From Ancylobacter polymorphus (GTDB taxonomy: Bacteria; Pseudomonadota; Alphaproteobacteria; Rhizobiales; Xanthobacteraceae), in assembly GCF_022836935.1 (NCBI RefSeq), contig NZ_CP083239.1, positions 1,240,001 to 1,304,000 on the forward strand: 64,000 nt of DNA, in the 5' to 3' direction. The notes under the pieces were generated by a model, which saw nothing but the letters and a program-made list of their open reading frames with translations, made no database searches and was not told where the DNA came from. Shown here piece by piece: positions 9,594-19,789 of the stretch (position 1 is the first letter of the stretch; the number at the start of each line of letters is the position of its first letter). A program made the translations under genes and the position numbers.

Positions 9594-12215
9594 TCAGGCG
9601 ACGACATTCACAATCCTTTGCGGCACGACGATGATACGCTTCGGGGCGCGTCCGTCGAGGGCCTGCGCGATCAGGTCGAGGGCGAGCACCGCCTTCTCCA
9701 CCTCGGCGGGGCTGGCCTCCTTCGGCACCACGATCTCGCCGCGACGCTTGCCATTGATCTGAATCGGCAGCGTAACGGTGTCGTCCACCAGCAGCGCGGC
9801 CTCGACTTCGGGCCAGTGCGCCTGCGCCATCAGCCCGGCGCCGTTCAGCACCTGCCCGCATTCCTCGGCGAGATGCGGCACCATCGGCGCCACCACGGAA
9901 ACGAGGAAGCCCGCCGCCTCGCGCAGGGCGAAGGCGAGGTCGGGCGCCAGCGCGCCGGCTTCCGCCGTCTTGCGCGCGCCCGTCAGAGCGTCGCCGAACA
10001 CATTGGCGAAGGCGTGCACGCGCGCGACCGCCACGTTGAAGCGCAGCCGCTCGATATCCTCGGCCACCTGCGCCGCCAGCTTGTGCGACGCGCGGCGCAG
10101 CGCGAGCGATTCGGCGCCGAAATCATCCGGCCGCGCCACGTCGCCCGGCACCAGCGCGACGGTGTCGCCGACGAGGCGCCACACGCGCTGCACGAAGCGC
10201 CAGGCGCCCTCGATGCCCTTGTCCGTCCATTCGCTGTCGCGCTCGGGCGGGGTGTCGGAAAGCATGAACCAGCGGGCGCTGTCGACGCCATAGGTGTCGG
10301 CCACCACTTCCGGCGGCACGACATTCTTCTTCGACTTCGACATCTTCTCCGGCGCGCCGACGGTCACCTTCTCGCCGGTGCCCACCTTCACCGGCTGGCC
10401 GGCGGCGTCGCGTTCCACCTCTTCGGGGAACAGCCAGCGGCCTTCCGCGTCCTTATAGGTCTCGTGGACGATCATGCCCTGCGTGAACAGGCCGGCGAAG
10501 GGCTCGGCCACCGAGACGCGGCCGAGCTTTTTGAGCGTGCGAATGAAGAAGCGGGAATAGAGCAGGTGCAGGATCGCGTGCTCGATGCCGCCAATATACT
10601 GGTCCACCGGCAGCCACTGGTCGGCGGCGCCCTTCTGCAGCGGCGCGGTGCCGGGCTCGGCGGCGAAACGGGCGAAGTACCAGGAGGAATCGACGAACGT
10701 ATCCATCGTGTCGGTTTCGCGCCGGGCCGGCGCGCCGCAGTTCGGGCAGTTCACATGCTTCCAGCTTGGGTGGCGGTCCAGCGGGTTGCCGGGCTGGTCG
10801 AAGGACACGTCCTCCGGCAGCTTGACGGGCAGCTGGTCGTCCGGCACCGGCACCGGGCCGCAGGTGTCGCAATGGATGATCGGGATCGGGCAACCCCAAT
10901 AGCGCTGGCGCGAAATGCCCCAGTCGCGCAGGCGGTAATTCACCGCCCGCTCGCCGACGGGCGCGTTGCCGAGAATCTCGTTCTCCAGCCGCAGCGCCAC
11001 CTTTTCCTTCGCCGCCGGCACGGTGAGGCCGTCGAGGAAGCCGGAATTGAACAGCACGCCCTCGCCCTCATAGGGCGCCTCCGCCACCGAGAAACCGGCG
11101 GGGTCGACATCGGGCGGCAGCACGACCGGGGTGATCGGCAGGGCGTATTTGCGGGCGAAGTCATGGTCGCGCTGGTCATGCGCCGGGCAGCCGAAAATGG
11201 CGCCGGTGCCGTATTCCATCAGCACGAAATTGGCGACATAGACCGGCAGATCCGGCCCGCCCAAGGGGTGGCGCACCTTCAGCCCGGTGTCGAAGCCCAT
11301 CTTTTCCTGGGTCTCGATTTCGGCGGTGGAGGTGCCGCCGCGCCGGCATTCCTCGACGAAGCTCGCCAGCGCCGGGTTGCCCGCCGCCAGGGTCTCGGTC
11401 ACGGGGTGGCCGGGGGAAAGGGCGAGGAAGGCGGCGCCGAACAGCGTGTCCGGCCGCGTGGTGTAGACCTTGATCTCGGCGGGCAGGTCCTCCGGCGCAT
11501 CGGCCAGCGCGAAGCGCACATGCAGCCCTTCCGAGCGGCCGATCCAGTTGCGCTGCATCAGCCGCACCTTGTCGGGCCAGCGCTCCAGCGTGTCGAGCCC
11601 GGCGAGCAGTTCCTCGGAGGCGTCGGAAATCCGGAAGAACCACTGCGCCAGCTTGCGCCGTTCCACCAGCGCGCCGGAACGCCAGCCGCGCCCGTCGATC
11701 ACCTGCTCATTGGCGAGCACGGTGTTGTCGACCGGGTCCCAGTTCACCTCGCTCTCGCGGCGGTAGACGAAGCCGCCTTTGAGGAAATCGAGGAAGATGC
11801 GCTGCTGCTCGCCATAATAGGAGGGATCGCAGGTGGCGATCTCGCGCGACCAGTCGAGCGACAGGCCGAGCAGCTTCAGCTGCTCGCGCATGGTGGCGAT
11901 GTTCTCGTAGGTCCACTTGCCCGGATGCGTCTTGCGCTCGATGGCGGCATTTTCCGCCGGCAGGCCGAACGCGTCCCAGCCCATGGGGTGGAGCACGTTG
12001 AACCCCTTCATGCGCTTGAAGCGCGCCACCACGTCGCCCATCACATAATTGCGGCCATGGCCGATATGGATGCGCCCCGAGGGGTAGGGGAACATTTCGA
12101 GCACATAGTATTTGGGACGCGGATCGTCGTTGCGGGTGCGGTAGATGCCGCGTTCGTCCCAGATCTTCTGCCAGCGGGGCTCGGCCTCGCGGGCGTTGTA
12201 GCGCTCGGTGCTCAT
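9594..12215 (-). CDS. leuS: Leucyl-tRNA synthetase
   Basis: The 873-residue class I aminoacyl-tRNA synthetase charges tRNA-Leu. Its HIGH motif is at residues 50-53 and its KMSKS motif at residues 624-628. A zinc-ribbon-like CPNCG segment and the CP1 editing domain lie between them, and the length is standard for the bacterial enzyme. The complementary strand contains a long spurious open frame because of the high GC content. lptE follows 13 bp after the stop codon. Confidence 0.98.
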   Translation of the reverse strand: MSTERYNAREAEPRWQKIWDERGIYRTRNDDPRPKYYVLEMFPYPSGRIHIGHGRNYVMGDVVARFKRMKGFNVLHPMGWDAFGLPAENAAIERKTHPGKWTYENIATMREQLKLLGLSLDWSREIATCDPSYYGEQQRIFLDFLKGGFVYRRESEVNWDPVDNTVLANEQVIDGRGWRSGALVERRKLAQWFFRISDASEELLAGLDTLERWPDKVRLMQRNWIGRSEGLHVRFALADAPEDLPAEIKVYTTRPDTLFGAAFLALSPGHPVTETLAAGNPALASFVEECRRGGTSTAEIETQEKMGFDTGLKVRHPLGGPDLPVYVANFVLMEYGTGAIFGCPAHDQRDHDFARKYALPITPVVLPPDVDPAGFSVAEAPYEGEGVLFNSGFLDGLTVPAAKEKVALRLENEILGNAPVGERAVNYRLRDWGISRQRYWGCPIPIIHCDTCGPVPVPDDQLPVKLPEDVSFDQPGNPLDRHPSWKHVNCPNCGAPARRETDTMDTFVDSSWYFARFAAEPGTAPLQKGAADQWLPVDQYIGGIEHAILHLLYSRFFIRTLKKLGRVSVAEPFAGLFTQGMIVHETYKDAEGRWLFPEEVERDAAGQPVKVGTGEKVTVGAPEKMSKSKKNVVPPEVVADTYGVDSARWFMLSDTPPERDSEWTDKGIEGAWRFVQRVWRLVGDTVALVPGDVARPDDFGAESLALRRASHKLAAQVAEDIERLRFNVAVARVHAFANVFGDALTGARKTAEAGALAPDLAFALREAAGFLVSVVAPMVPHLAEECGQVLNGAGLMAQAHWPEVEAALLVDDTVTLPIQINGKRRGEIVVPKEASPAEVEKAVLALDLIAQALDGRAPKRIIVVPQRIVNVVA

Positions 12216-12402
12216 GGACAGGCTTCTTGGATAGGCGGACGTCGGAGAAAGTGCCGCAAGGGTTCAGGTAATGGCGCCGGACTAGGCACCAAGTCGCGTT
12301 CCCGGTCAACCTTTCGCTGCGCTGCGGGGTATTGCGCGACGCGCGCGTTTGCGCGCGGGCGCGATTGGCGTATCTGGTCGGTGCCCGAAGCAGGAGAGCG
12401 CC

Positions 12403-13101
12403 ATGGACCCCATCCGCGACGAGACCGCTGCCGCGACCGCGATCACCGCCCGGCTGGACGAGGTGCGCGCCCGCATCGCCCAGGCCTGCGTGGATGCCGG
12501 GCGCGATCCCGCCTCGGTTGAGCTGATCGCGGTGTCGAAGACCTTCGGGCCGGAAGACATCGCCCCCGTCATCGCCGCCGGCCAGCGCCGCTTCGGCGAA
12601 AACCGCGTGCAGGAGACGGCGGGGAAATGGCCGGCGCTGCGCGTGGCCCATCCCGATCTCGAACTCCATCTCATCGGTCCGCTGCAGACCAACAAGGTGC
12701 GCGAGGCGCTTTCCCTCTTCGACGTGATCCAGACGCTGGACCGCCCCTCGCTCGCCGCCGCGCTGGCGAAGGAATTGGCGCGCGAGGGCGCCCCGCCGGC
12801 GCCGCGCCTGCTGGTGCAGGTCAATACTGGCGAGGAGCCGCAAAAGGCCGGCGTCGCCCCGCATGAGGTCGACGCCTTTCTCGCCCAATGCCGCGATGCG
12901 CACGGGCTGGCGATCGAGGGGCTGATGTGCATTCCCCCCGCCGACGAGCCGGCGGCGCCGCATTTCGCCCTGCTGGCGAAGATCGCCGCGCGCTATGGGC
13001 TGAAGACGCTGTCCATGGGCATGAGCGGCGACTACGAGACCGCCATCACGCTGGGGGCCACCCATGTGCGGGTCGGCAGCGCCATCTTCGGCCACCGCTA
13101 G
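12403..13101 (+). CDS. YggS/PROSC-family pyridoxal-phosphate homeostasis protein
   Basis: The 232-residue protein has the alanine-racemase-like single-domain fold of the PLPBP/YggS family, which binds PLP without known enzymatic activity and buffers PLP supply. The motif LIAVSKTF contains the PLP lysine. FGENRVQE, HLIGPLQTNK and the C-terminal SMGMSGDYE and GATHVRVG motifs are all present. Start ATG 12403 follows CAGGAGAG. The gene is divergent from leuS and convergent with the LysR gene. Confidence 0.94.
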   Translation: MDPIRDETAAATAITARLDEVRARIAQACVDAGRDPASVELIAVSKTFGPEDIAPVIAAGQRRFGENRVQETAGKWPALRVAHPDLELHLIGPLQTNKVREALSLFDVIQTLDRPSLAAALAKELAREGAPPAPRLLVQVNTGEEPQKAGVAPHEVDAFLAQCRDAHGLAIEGLMCIPPADEPAAPHFALLAKIAARYGLKTLSMGMSGDYETAITLGATHVRVGSAIFGHR

Positions 13102-13114
13102 GCGCCGGCAATCG

Positions 13115-14008
13115 CTAGGCGCTGGCCCGGTCCTCCCCGGCCAGCGCGAGAAAGGCCTGCGCCGCCTTGGTGGTGTAGCGCTCGCGGTGGCGCAGCGAGA
13201 GGAAGGGGCGCGCGGGCAGGGGGTAGTCGATCAGCGCCATGGTGCCGGCGCGGATGGCGCCGTCCACCACCCGGCGCGAGATTACCGTCACCCCGCTGCC
13301 GGCTTCCACCGCCGCCCGCACCGCCTCGTTGGAGGGATAGTCGAGCACGACGCGCAAGGCGCCGGGCGCGATTCCCGCCGCGTCGAGATAGGCTTCCAGC
13401 ATGGCGCGGGTGCCGGAGCCCGGCTCGCGCAGCACCCAGGGTCCGTCGATCAGCTCGGCCGGGGAGAGGGGCGGACGCCAGTGCCAGGGATGCGTCACCG
13501 GCGCCACCAGCACCATTTCGTCCTCGGCCACCGCGGCAGTGGCCAGCACCGGGGTCTCGATGCCGCCCTCGATGAAGCCGAGATCGGCGGCGCCCTCCTG
13601 CACGAGGGCGGCGACGAAATCGGTGTTGCCGATGGAAAGGCTCACGGAAACGCCGGGATAGCGGCGGCGATAGGCCTCGATCAGCGGCGGCAGCCAGTAA
13701 TTGGCCACGGTCTGGCTGCCGGCCAGCGCCAGCGTGCCATGCACCAGCCCGGCAAGGTCGGCCAGCACCTTCTCGGCGGCGCTGGCGCGGGCCAGCACGG
13801 CGCGCGCCTCGGGCAGGAACAGCCGCCCGGCTTCGGTGAGCACGATGCCGCGCCCCACCCGGTCGAACAGCTTGGTGGCGTGGCGCGCCTCCAGTGCCGC
13901 GATGGCCGCGCTGGTGGCGGAAGGGGTGAGGTGGATGTCCCGCGCGGCCTGCGTGATGTGCTCACGCTCTGCCACGGCGACGAAGATGCGCAGCTGTTCC
14001 AGGGTCAT
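13115..14008 (-). CDS. LysR-family transcriptional regulator (YeiE/CbbR-like)
   Basis: The 297-residue protein has an N-terminal winged helix (MTLEQLRIFVAVAE through LFDR.GRG..LTEAG) and a periplasmic-binding-like effector domain from about residue 90. It lies 18 bp downstream of and on the same strand as the YeiH-type transporter gene, so the two probably form one unit. The YeiE-YeiH pairing is widespread in proteobacteria, and YeiE has been linked to sulfite sensing. That link is family knowledge and is not visible here. Confidence 0.9.
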   Translation of the reverse strand: MTLEQLRIFVAVAEREHITQAARDIHLTPSATSAAIAALEARHATKLFDRVGRGIVLTEAGRLFLPEARAVLARASAAEKVLADLAGLVHGTLALAGSQTVANYWLPPLIEAYRRRYPGVSVSLSIGNTDFVAALVQEGAADLGFIEGGIETPVLATAAVAEDEMVLVAPVTHPWHWRPPLSPAELIDGPWVLREPGSGTRAMLEAYLDAAGIAPGALRVVLDYPSNEAVRAAVEAGSGVTVISRRVVDGAIRAGTMALIDYPLPARPFLSLRHRERYTTKAAQAFLALAGEDRASA

Positions 14009-14026
14009 CCACCGTCCTCGCCTCGC

Positions 14027-15124
14027 TCAGGCGGTCATCTTTACCAGAGCGAGGCTGAACAGGGCGATGAAGACGAAGGCGGCGAAGCCGAGCAGGAAGG
14101 GGCGCACGCCCTTGGCGCGCAGCTTGGCGATGTCGGTTTCCAGCCCCATGGCCGCCAGCGCCATGGAAAGCATGAAGGTGGTGGCCAGCACCAGCGCCGC
14201 CTTCAGCTCCGCCGGCATCGTCACCACGCTGTTGAGCCCCACCATGGCGAGAAAGCCGAGCACGAACCACGGCATGGGCGGGCGGGCGCGGCCGGCATCC
14301 TCGCCGCGGCCGCGGGCCTGACGCGCCGCCATCAGCCCGAGGGCGATCACCATCGGCGCCAGCAGCATCACCCGCGAGAGCTTGGCGATGGTGCCGAATT
14401 CGCCCGCCGCCGGCCCGCCCTGATAGGCGGCGGCCACCACCTGGGCGATTTCGTGGATCGAAGCGCCGGCCCACAGCCCATAGGCATGCGGGGAGAGACC
14501 GAGCACCACGGGGAGAAGCGGATAGAGAAACATCGCCACCGAGCCGAACACGGTGACGCAGGCCACGGCATAGGCGACATCCTCGTCATGGGCGCGCGTC
14601 ACCGTGTTGGTCGCGATCACCGCCGAGGCGCCACAGATCGAGGTGCCGGCGGCGATCAGTTGGGCGAGGCCGCGCTCCACCCCCATCAGCCGGCCGAGCC
14701 AGGTGGTGAACAGGAAGGTGGCGATGAGGGTGAGGGCGATCACCGCGAGGCCGGTGGCGCCCACTTCCGCCACCTGCGCGGCGGTGAGCTGCAGCCCCAG
14801 CAGCACGATGGCCGCGCGCAGGATGCGCCGCATGGCGAAGGTGACGCCGGGCTTGGCCCGCGCCGGCGTGCCGATGAGGTTGTGAAAGCCGATGCCGATC
14901 ATGATGGCGAGGATCATCGGGCTCAGCACCCCGACCATGGGCAGCTGGCGCAGCGCGAAGCCGAGGCCGGCGATCCCCGCCGTCAGCGCGAGGCCGGGGA
15001 GCAGCGCAGCGGGCGTGATCTTCGCGGCCGGGGACTTGGGAGCGTGCGCCTTGGCCGCGTGGACCTTCGCGGCGTGAGCCCTGCTTGTCCGGGTGTCCTC
15101 GGCCCTCTCGACATGCGCAACCAT
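14027..15124 (-). CDS. YeiH-family putative sulfate exporter (UPF0324)
   Basis: The 365-residue integral membrane protein has about ten hydrophobic segments and the family motifs [12 protein letters not shown] and [12 protein letters not shown]. The first ~40 residues are Ala/Lys-rich ([13 protein letters not shown] and similar), an unusual soluble extension before the first membrane helix. The family is annotated as a sulfate/sulfite exporter on weak evidence. The LysR gene follows 18 bp downstream. Confidence 0.88.
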   Translation of the reverse strand: MVAHVERAEDTRTSRAHAAKVHAAKAHAPKSPAAKITPAALLPGLALTAGIAGLGFALRQLPMVGVLSPMILAIMIGIGFHNLIGTPARAKPGVTFAMRRILRAAIVLLGLQLTAAQVAEVGATGLAVIALTLIATFLFTTWLGRLMGVERGLAQLIAAGTSICGASAVIATNTVTRAHDEDVAYAVACVTVFGSVAMFLYPLLPVVLGLSPHAYGLWAGASIHEIAQVVAAAYQGGPAAGEFGTIAKLSRVMLLAPMVIALGLMAARQARGRGEDAGRARPPMPWFVLGFLAMVGLNSVVTMPAELKAALVLATTFMLSMALAAMGLETDIAKLRAKGVRPFLLGFAAFVFIALFSLALVKMTA

Positions 15125-15280
15125 GATGCGTCTCCCCTTGCGGCACCCTCTTCGTCGCAGGAGATGATCATTCGTTCCAGCGCATTATATCGCACAAATC
15201 ATCCGACATAATTGGATGAACACGGACGGGTGGTGCCGCCTTCGGCCTCCGGGGGCTCGGCTACCTCAACCAAACGCCCC

Positions 15281-15365
15281 TCATGGCCGGGCTTGACCCG
15301 GCCACCCAGACTTTTGCCGCGCACCGGCGGAAGTGCTGGGTCCCCGGGTCAAGCCCGGGGATGAG
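15281..15365. repeat. Palindromic intergenic repeat, copy 1
   Basis: The unit opens with TCATGGCCGGGCTTGACCC, continues with GGCCACCCAGACTTTTGCCG, and closes with GCTGGGTCCCCGGGTCAAG then CCCGGGGATGAG. The two ends are inverted relative to each other. The same unit recurs at 15471 and 45456. Such repeats are common between genes in Rhizobiales. Confidence 0.85.
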
Positions 15366-15470
15366 GGCACGGGCGGTGGGCAGCGCTGCCGGTCCTTCTG
15401 GCCGGGGGAGGGACCCGTATCGAGCGACGGGGAAGCGTTCCCCGCTCATCCTCTCAACCTCACAGCCCCC

Positions 15471-15553
15471 TCATGGCCGGGCTTGACCCGGCCACCCAGA
15501 CTTCTGCCGCGCACCAGCGCAAACAGGGCATCGCGGTTCACGCCCGGCGATAA
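15471..15553. repeat. Palindromic intergenic repeat, copy 2 (degenerate right half)
   Basis: The left half is identical to copy 1 over about 34 bases. The right half (GCGGTTCACGCCCGGCGATAAG) is diverged and shorter, so the palindrome is partly lost. Confidence 0.7.
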
Positions 15554-15632
15554 GCGCGCGCGGGAGCACGGAAAGAATGACACAAAGGGAAAAAGGGGGT
15601 GCTGCCGGGCTCTCAAAGCCGGGGCGGAGGAA

Positions 15633-15708
15633 TGGTGCCGCTTGTCAGACTCGAACTGACGACCTCCGCATTACGAATGCGATGCTCTACCAACTGAGCT
15701 AAAGCGGC
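15633..15708 (-). tRNA. tRNA-Thr (anticodon CGT)
   Basis: On the reverse strand the acceptor GCCGCTT pairs with AAGCGGC. The D arm (GCTC..GAGC), the anticodon stem TCGCA/TGCGG with loop TTCGTAA (anticodon CGT) and the T arm GTCAG-TTCGAGT-CTGAC are all complete. The gene is 76 nt and the CCA end is encoded. Confidence 0.97.
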
Positions 15709-15859
15709 ACGCGCGGCTCTGATAGCGGCGAAGCGCGGCTTTTTCAAGCGTCACGGCGGCAATGCGGACGCGATGCGCGCGCGATCGACGCGCAGGGCCG
15801 GAAAACAGCGCCCGCCGGCGCCCAGGGTAAGCTACGGGGCGCCCGAAAGCGCCCCCGCG

Positions 15860-16867
15860 TCAGCCCCAGGGCCCGCGCCGCTCGTCGCCGCCGCGCCGGC
15901 CCCAGGGATTGCCGGACGGGCGGTTCGCCGGGCGCGAAGCCGTGCCGCGCGCCCACGGCCCGCCCTGCGGGGCGTGAGCCGCCGGCTCGGGGGCATAAGA
16001 ACCCTGGCCGTAACCGCCCGACCCCATCTGCTGCGCCAGCGCCTGCAGCGCGGCGATGCGGTTCTCGGTGGCGGGGTGGGTGGAGAACAGATTGTCCATC
16101 CGCTCGCCCGATAGCGGGTTGATGATGAACATATGCGCGGTGGCCGGGTTGTGCTCGGCCGGCATGTTCGGCACCGCATGGGCGGCGTTGGAAATCTTCG
16201 CCAGCGCCGAGGCGAGCCACAGGGGCTGGCCGCAAATCTGCGCCCCGAGCTTGTCCGCCTCATATTCGCGCGAACGCGACACCGCCATCTGCACCACCAT
16301 GGCGGCGAGCGGGGCGAGGATCACCATCGCAATGGTGCCGATGATACCGAAGCCGTTGTTGTTGTTGCGGTTTCCGCCGAAGAACATGGCGAAATTCGCC
16401 AGCATCGAAATCGCGCCCGCCAGCGTGGCGGTGATGGTCATGGTCAGCGTGTCGTAATTCTTCACATGCGCCAGCTCATGCGCCATCACGCCCGCCACCT
16501 CTTCGCGCGAGAGCGAATGGAGCAGGCCTGTCGTGGCGGCCACGGCGGCATTCTGCGGGTTGCGGCCGGTGGCGAAGGCGTTGGGCTGGGGATTGTCCAT
16601 GAGGTAGACGCGCGGCATGGGCAGCTGCGCCCGCGCCGCCAGCTCCTCCACCATGGAATAGAATTCCGGCGCGCTGGCCCGGTCGACCTCGCGGGCGCCA
16701 TACATGGACAGCACCATGCGGTCGGAATTCCAGTAGCTGAACACATTCATGCCGGCGGCGACCAGCAGCGCGATCATCATGCCGCCCTGGCCGCCGATCA
16801 TGAAGCCGACGCCCATGAACAGCGCGGTCATGCCCGCGAGCAGGATGGCCGTACGGAAATAATTCAT
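15860..16867 (-). CDS. htpX: Membrane zinc metalloprotease HtpX
   Basis: The 335-residue M48 protease of the inner membrane degrades misfolded membrane proteins. Two N-terminal hydrophobic helices (about residues 4-50) precede the HELAH zinc motif (residues 130-134), a further hydrophobic pair, and the downstream [11 protein letters not shown] segment that supplies the third ligand. The C-terminus is a Pro/Gly/Arg-rich tail, probably flexible. ATG 16867 follows GAGGGAAC. An upstream extension of this frame would run into the divergent gene and is not supported. Confidence 0.95.
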   Translation of the reverse strand: MNYFRTAILLAGMTALFMGVGFMIGGQGGMMIALLVAAGMNVFSYWNSDRMVLSMYGAREVDRASAPEFYSMVEELAARAQLPMPRVYLMDNPQPNAFATGRNPQNAAVAATTGLLHSLSREEVAGVMAHELAHVKNYDTLTMTITATLAGAISMLANFAMFFGGNRNNNNGFGIIGTIAMVILAPLAAMVVQMAVSRSREYEADKLGAQICGQPLWLASALAKISNAAHAVPNMPAEHNPATAHMFIINPLSGERMDNLFSTHPATENRIAALQALAQQMGSGGYGQGSYAPEPAAHAPQGGPWARGTASRPANRPSGNPWGRRGGDERRGPWG

Positions 16868-17021
16868 CGTTCCCTCATGCGCCGCCGGTTGCGGCATGTC
16901 GGTGGGGAAATGGGAGCGGCCGGCCGGCCGCGCAAGATTGGCGGGGAGGCGGCGGGCGCGTCGCGCGCTCGTGAGCGGACCTCTCTTGACGCCGGCGCGC
17001 GGCGGGTGGTTCCAATGGCGC

Positions 17022-17279
17022 ATGAGCCAGAGCGATCCCACCGCACCGATCGGTCCCACACTCCACCTCACCGCACTCACCGGTCAGGCCCCCGAGGGCG
17101 TGGCGCCCGTCCCGCGCCGCCCGCTCTCCCCCGCCGCCGAGCGGGCGCTGGCCGAGGCGGAAGCCCGCCGCGCTGCCGCCGCGCCGGTGGCCGGGCCGAA
17201 GGAGATTGACGGCCGCGACGGGCCGGAGCCCGTGCGCTACGGCGATTGGGAAGTGAAGGGAATCGCCACGGATTTCTAA
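17022..17279 (+). CDS. DUF1674 protein, SDHAF4-like succinate dehydrogenase assembly factor
   Basis: The 85-residue protein ends in [14 protein letters not shown], the conserved C-terminal signature of the DUF1674/SDHAF4 family that helps flavinated SdhA assemble into complex II. The first 60 residues are Pro/Ala-rich and poorly conserved, as usual. The start ATG 17022 is inferred and no strong Shine-Dalgarno sequence is visible. The gene is divergent from htpX (154 bp) and convergent with arfB (14 bp). Confidence 0.85.
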   Translation: MSQSDPTAPIGPTLHLTALTGQAPEGVAPVPRRPLSPAAERALAEAEARRAAAAPVAGPKEIDGRDGPEPVRYGDWEVKGIATDF

Positions 17280-17293
17280 GGGCTTAGCTGGGC

Positions 17294-17725
17294 TCAGTCC
17301 TCGCCGCCGCCGGAAGGCCGCTCGCGGCGCAGCGACTTGATGCCGGAGCGCTTCGCCTTGCCTTCCAGCCGGCGGATCTTCGAGCCGAGGGTCGGGCGGG
17401 TCGGCCGGCGGGTGATCGGCACCACCGCTGCCTCGCGCACCAGTTCCACCAGCCGCGCCAGCGCATCCGCGCGATTCTGCTCCTGCGTGCGGTAGCGCTG
17501 CGCCACCAGAACCAGCACGCCCTCCTTGGTGAGGCGCCGCCCGGCGAGCCGCTCCAGCCGCTCTTTCACGTGATCTGGCAAGGACTTGGAGCCGCGCACG
17601 TCGAAGCGCAGCTGCACCGCGCTCGACACTTTGTTGACGTTCTGCCCGCCCGGCCCGGAGGCGCGGATGAAGGTTTCCTCGATCTCGTCCTCGTCGAGCC
17701 AGACCCGGGGGGCGACCGGAATCAT
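17294..17725 (-). CDS. arfB: Alternative ribosome-rescue factor ArfB (YaeJ-type peptidyl-tRNA hydrolase)
   Basis: The 143-residue protein has the catalytic GGQ motif at residues 26-28 (SGPGGQNVNKV) and a basic C-terminal tail (KIRRLEGKAKRSGIKSLRRER). That tail is typical of ArfB, which inserts into the empty mRNA channel and frees stalled ribosomes. The start overlaps the stop of the upstream cNMP-binding gene (ATGA at 17722-17725), so translation is coupled. Confidence 0.93.
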   Translation of the reverse strand: MIPVAPRVWLDEDEIEETFIRASGPGGQNVNKVSSAVQLRFDVRGSKSLPDHVKERLERLAGRRLTKEGVLVLVAQRYRTQEQNRADALARLVELVREAAVVPITRRPTRPTLGSKIRRLEGKAKRSGIKSLRRERPSGGGED

Positions 17726-18207
17726 GGCCGCCGCACGTCCTCGATCGCCTCCAGCCGCTCGCGCACCCGCTCCAGATCGGCGAGGGTGGCGGAAACGCGC
17801 TCGCTCAGCCGGCGGGTGAGTTCCCGCGCGGCATCGGGATAGCTTTCCAGCGTGCGCAGGAACATGTTGCGCGGAATGCGCAGCACCTCCGCCGGTTCCA
17901 GCGCCGTGGCGGTGGCGGGGCGGCGCGTTTCGGTGAGCAGCGCCATCTCGCCGATCAGCGCGCCTTCGCCGGCGCGGATGCTCTGGCCCGGCCGCATCGC
18001 CAGCTGCGGGTCCTCCGGCGCCACCCGCAGGCTGCCCTGCTGCACCACATAGGCGCAATCGGCCGGCTCACCCTCGTGAAACAGCGCCTGCCCGCGCGCC
18101 AGCGTGAAATGATCCACGCTGATCGCGATGACGCGCAGCGCCTCCCGCCCCATCAAAGCGAGCGTCGGCACACGTTCCAGAAAGGCGATGTCGTCCTCGA
18201 TGGACAT
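17722..18207 (-). CDS. Cyclic-nucleotide-binding (Crp-like) domain protein without DNA-binding domain
   Basis: The 161-residue protein is a single cNMP-binding domain with the FHEGEPADCAYVVQQGSL barrel and GEGALIGEMALLTETRRPATATA phosphate-binding-cassette-like segment. A C-terminal helix (DAARELTRRLSERVSATLADL) follows, and there is no helix-turn-helix. The cassette resembles the protein-kinase-A regulatory-subunit type. It lies 42 bp downstream of the response-regulator gene on the same strand, an arrangement I recall around the OtpR/CenR regulator of Brucella. A role in the same signalling path is an inference. Confidence 0.85.
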   Translation of the reverse strand: MSIEDDIAFLERVPTLALMGREALRVIAISVDHFTLARGQALFHEGEPADCAYVVQQGSLRVAPEDPQLAMRPGQSIRAGEGALIGEMALLTETRRPATATALEPAEVLRIPRNMFLRTLESYPDAARELTRRLSERVSATLADLERVRERLEAIEDVRRP

Positions 18208-18249
18208 TCGGCGGGCGAAACTCCAAGGCCGGACGAATCAATCGGCCAG

Positions 18250-18936
18250 TCAGGGCAGCAATTTGTAGCCGCCAGCCTCGGTGGCAAGCAGGCTGGGGTG
18301 GGAGGGGTCTTTCTCGATCTTCTGGCGCAGGCGATATATATGCGTCTCAAGCGTATGGGTCGTCACGCCTGAATTATAGCCCCACACTTCCTGCAGAAGT
18401 ATTTCGCGCGCCACCGGCTTTTTTCCAGCCCGGTAGAGATAGCGCAGAATGGCCGTCTCCTTCTCGGTAAGACGGATCTTGGAATTGCGCTCGGTCACCA
18501 GCATCTTGGCGCCGGGGCGGAATGTGTAGGGCCCGATGGTGAACACCGCGTCCTCGCTCGCCTCATGCGAGCGCATCTGCGCGCGGATGCGGGCGAGCAG
18601 CACGGCGAATCGGAACGGCTTGGCGACGTAGTCATTGGCGCCGGCTTCCAGCCCCATGATGGTGTCGCTGTCGGTGTCGTGGCCGGTCAGCATGATGACG
18701 GGCGCCTTGAAGCCGTTCTGGCGCATCACGCGCACCGCCTCGCGCCCGTCCTTGTCCGGCAGGCCGACGTCCATCAGCACCAGATCGACGCGTGTCGATT
18801 CGACTTCGCTGATCGCGGCCGTGGCGCTGTCGACGGAGACCACCTCGAATTCGTCATAGAGCGAGAGTTGTTCGACCAGCGCCTCGCGCAGATCCTTGTC
18901 GTCGTCGACCACCAAAACTCGCAGAGCGTTCGCCAT
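18250..18936 (-). CDS. OmpR-family response regulator (CenR/OtpR-like)
   Basis: The 228-residue protein has a receiver domain with acidic pocket VVDDD (residues 9-13), phospho-acceptor Asp56 in LVLMDVGLP and the KPF lysine. It is followed by a winged-helix DNA-binding domain (VAREILLQEVWGY through HIYRLRQKIE). No histidine kinase gene is adjacent. The sequence recalls the CenR/OtpR envelope regulators of alphaproteobacteria, an assignment based on memory of the family. The neighbouring L,D-transpeptidase on the opposite strand fits an envelope theme. The start is ATG 18936. Confidence 0.88.
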   Translation of the reverse strand: MANALRVLVVDDDKDLREALVEQLSLYDEFEVVSVDSATAAISEVESTRVDLVLMDVGLPDKDGREAVRVMRQNGFKAPVIMLTGHDTDSDTIMGLEAGANDYVAKPFRFAVLLARIRAQMRSHEASEDAVFTIGPYTFRPGAKMLVTERNSKIRLTEKETAILRYLYRAGKKPVAREILLQEVWGYNSGVTTHTLETHIYRLRQKIEKDPSHPSLLATEAGGYKLLP

Positions 18937-19140
18937 ATCGCTTTCCCGAATATCCGCGTTCCCGAGAGAGGCCGCTGGTCGAAGCCCTTGTCCCAGGTGC
19001 CTCGTGCGTCCACTCTCACGCGAGGTTGGAGTGAAATGCCGTATGCCCCGAGTAGGCAGGCGAAGCGCATTCGGCAAGCGTCGAGGACTCGTGGGACGAA
19101 GGTGCTGCCGGTTCGTGACGTGATCGTGAACGGAAATGGC

Positions 19141-19716
19141 GTGAAGAAGAAGACCCTTCGCACAGAATCACACCGAAAATCCCACAGCCTTTCCCGCCTG
19201 CGCGTCGCCGCGCGGCCTGGCGGTCCGCTCCAGGGGCGTCAGAGGGGCTGGCTCATTGTCGAGGGCCGGCCCCTTCCTGTCGCGCTCGGCCGGTCGGGAA
19301 TCCGCGCCGACAAGCGTGAGGGTGACGGCGCGACGCCAAAGGGCGTCTGGCACGCGCGTGAAGTGCGCTACCGCGCCGATCATGGTCCCCGCCCGGTGAC
19401 CCGCCTGCCGGTGTTTCGCATCAAGCCCGACGATGGCTGGTGCGACGCGCCGCGCCATGGCCGCTACAACCGGCCGGTCAAACGGCCGTTTCCCGCCTCG
19501 CATGAGGAGATGTGGCGGGCGGACGGGCTGTATGATCTCGTCGTCGTGCTCGACCATAACAGCCGCCCCCGCCGCGCCCATCGCGGCTCGGCGGTGTTTC
19601 TCCACATCGCGCGCGGGGCCTTCGAGCCCACGGCGGGATGCGTCGCCTTCCGCCCGATCGATCTGCGCCGCCTGCTCGCCCGGCTCGGGCCGCGTACGGC
19701 GATCGAGATCGTCTGA
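19141..19716 (+). CDS. L,D-transpeptidase (YkuD) family protein
   Basis: The reading frame encodes a YkuD-type domain, including LGRSGI..DKREGDGATPKG, an aromatic-rich centre, and the catalytic segment FLHIA then PTAGCVAF with the active-site cysteine. Such enzymes form or modify 3-3 peptidoglycan cross-links, or act on lipoprotein attachment. No signal peptide is evident with a GTG start at 19141 (191 residues). The start is uncertain, since GTG 19120 and more upstream codons are also in frame. The gene is divergent from the response regulator. Confidence 0.8.
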   Translation: MKKKTLRTESHRKSHSLSRLRVAARPGGPLQGRQRGWLIVEGRPLPVALGRSGIRADKREGDGATPKGVWHAREVRYRADHGPRPVTRLPVFRIKPDDGWCDAPRHGRYNRPVKRPFPASHEEMWRADGLYDLVVVLDHNSRPRRAHRGSAVFLHIARGAFEPTAGCVAFRPIDLRRLLARLGPRTAIEIV

Positions 19717-19723
19717 CGACAAA

Positions 19724-19752
19724 GGCCGCGACGGGAGTACCCCCTCGCGGCC
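19724..19752 (+). terminator. Likely Rho-independent terminator after the L,D-transpeptidase gene
   Basis: An 8-bp perfect stem GGCCGCGA / TCGCGGCC with a 13-nt loop starts 8 bp after the stop codon. The following T-tract is weak. Confidence 0.55.
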
Positions 19753-19789
19753 TCGTTCGTGAGATGCGGTTAGACGCCAGATCATTTCA

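Larger units (their letters stand above)
15125..15632. other. Gene-free stretch with two copies of a palindromic repeat
   Basis: This 508 bp interval between the yeiH start and tRNA-Thr has no convincing gene. It contains the yeiH promoter region (AT-rich around 15160-15225) and two copies of a GC-rich palindromic intergenic repeat. Confidence 0.7.

Noticed and set aside
9363..12521. A plus-strand open frame of over 1000 codons opposite leuS
   Set aside because: Its product is a His/Arg/Gly-rich antisense shadow of leuS, which has all expected motifs on the other strand.
17565..17580. TTTCACGTGA match inside arfB as a fourth parS
   Set aside because: Only the central bases match the 16-mer. 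The flanks differ at five positions and the site is about 12 kb away from the cluster.
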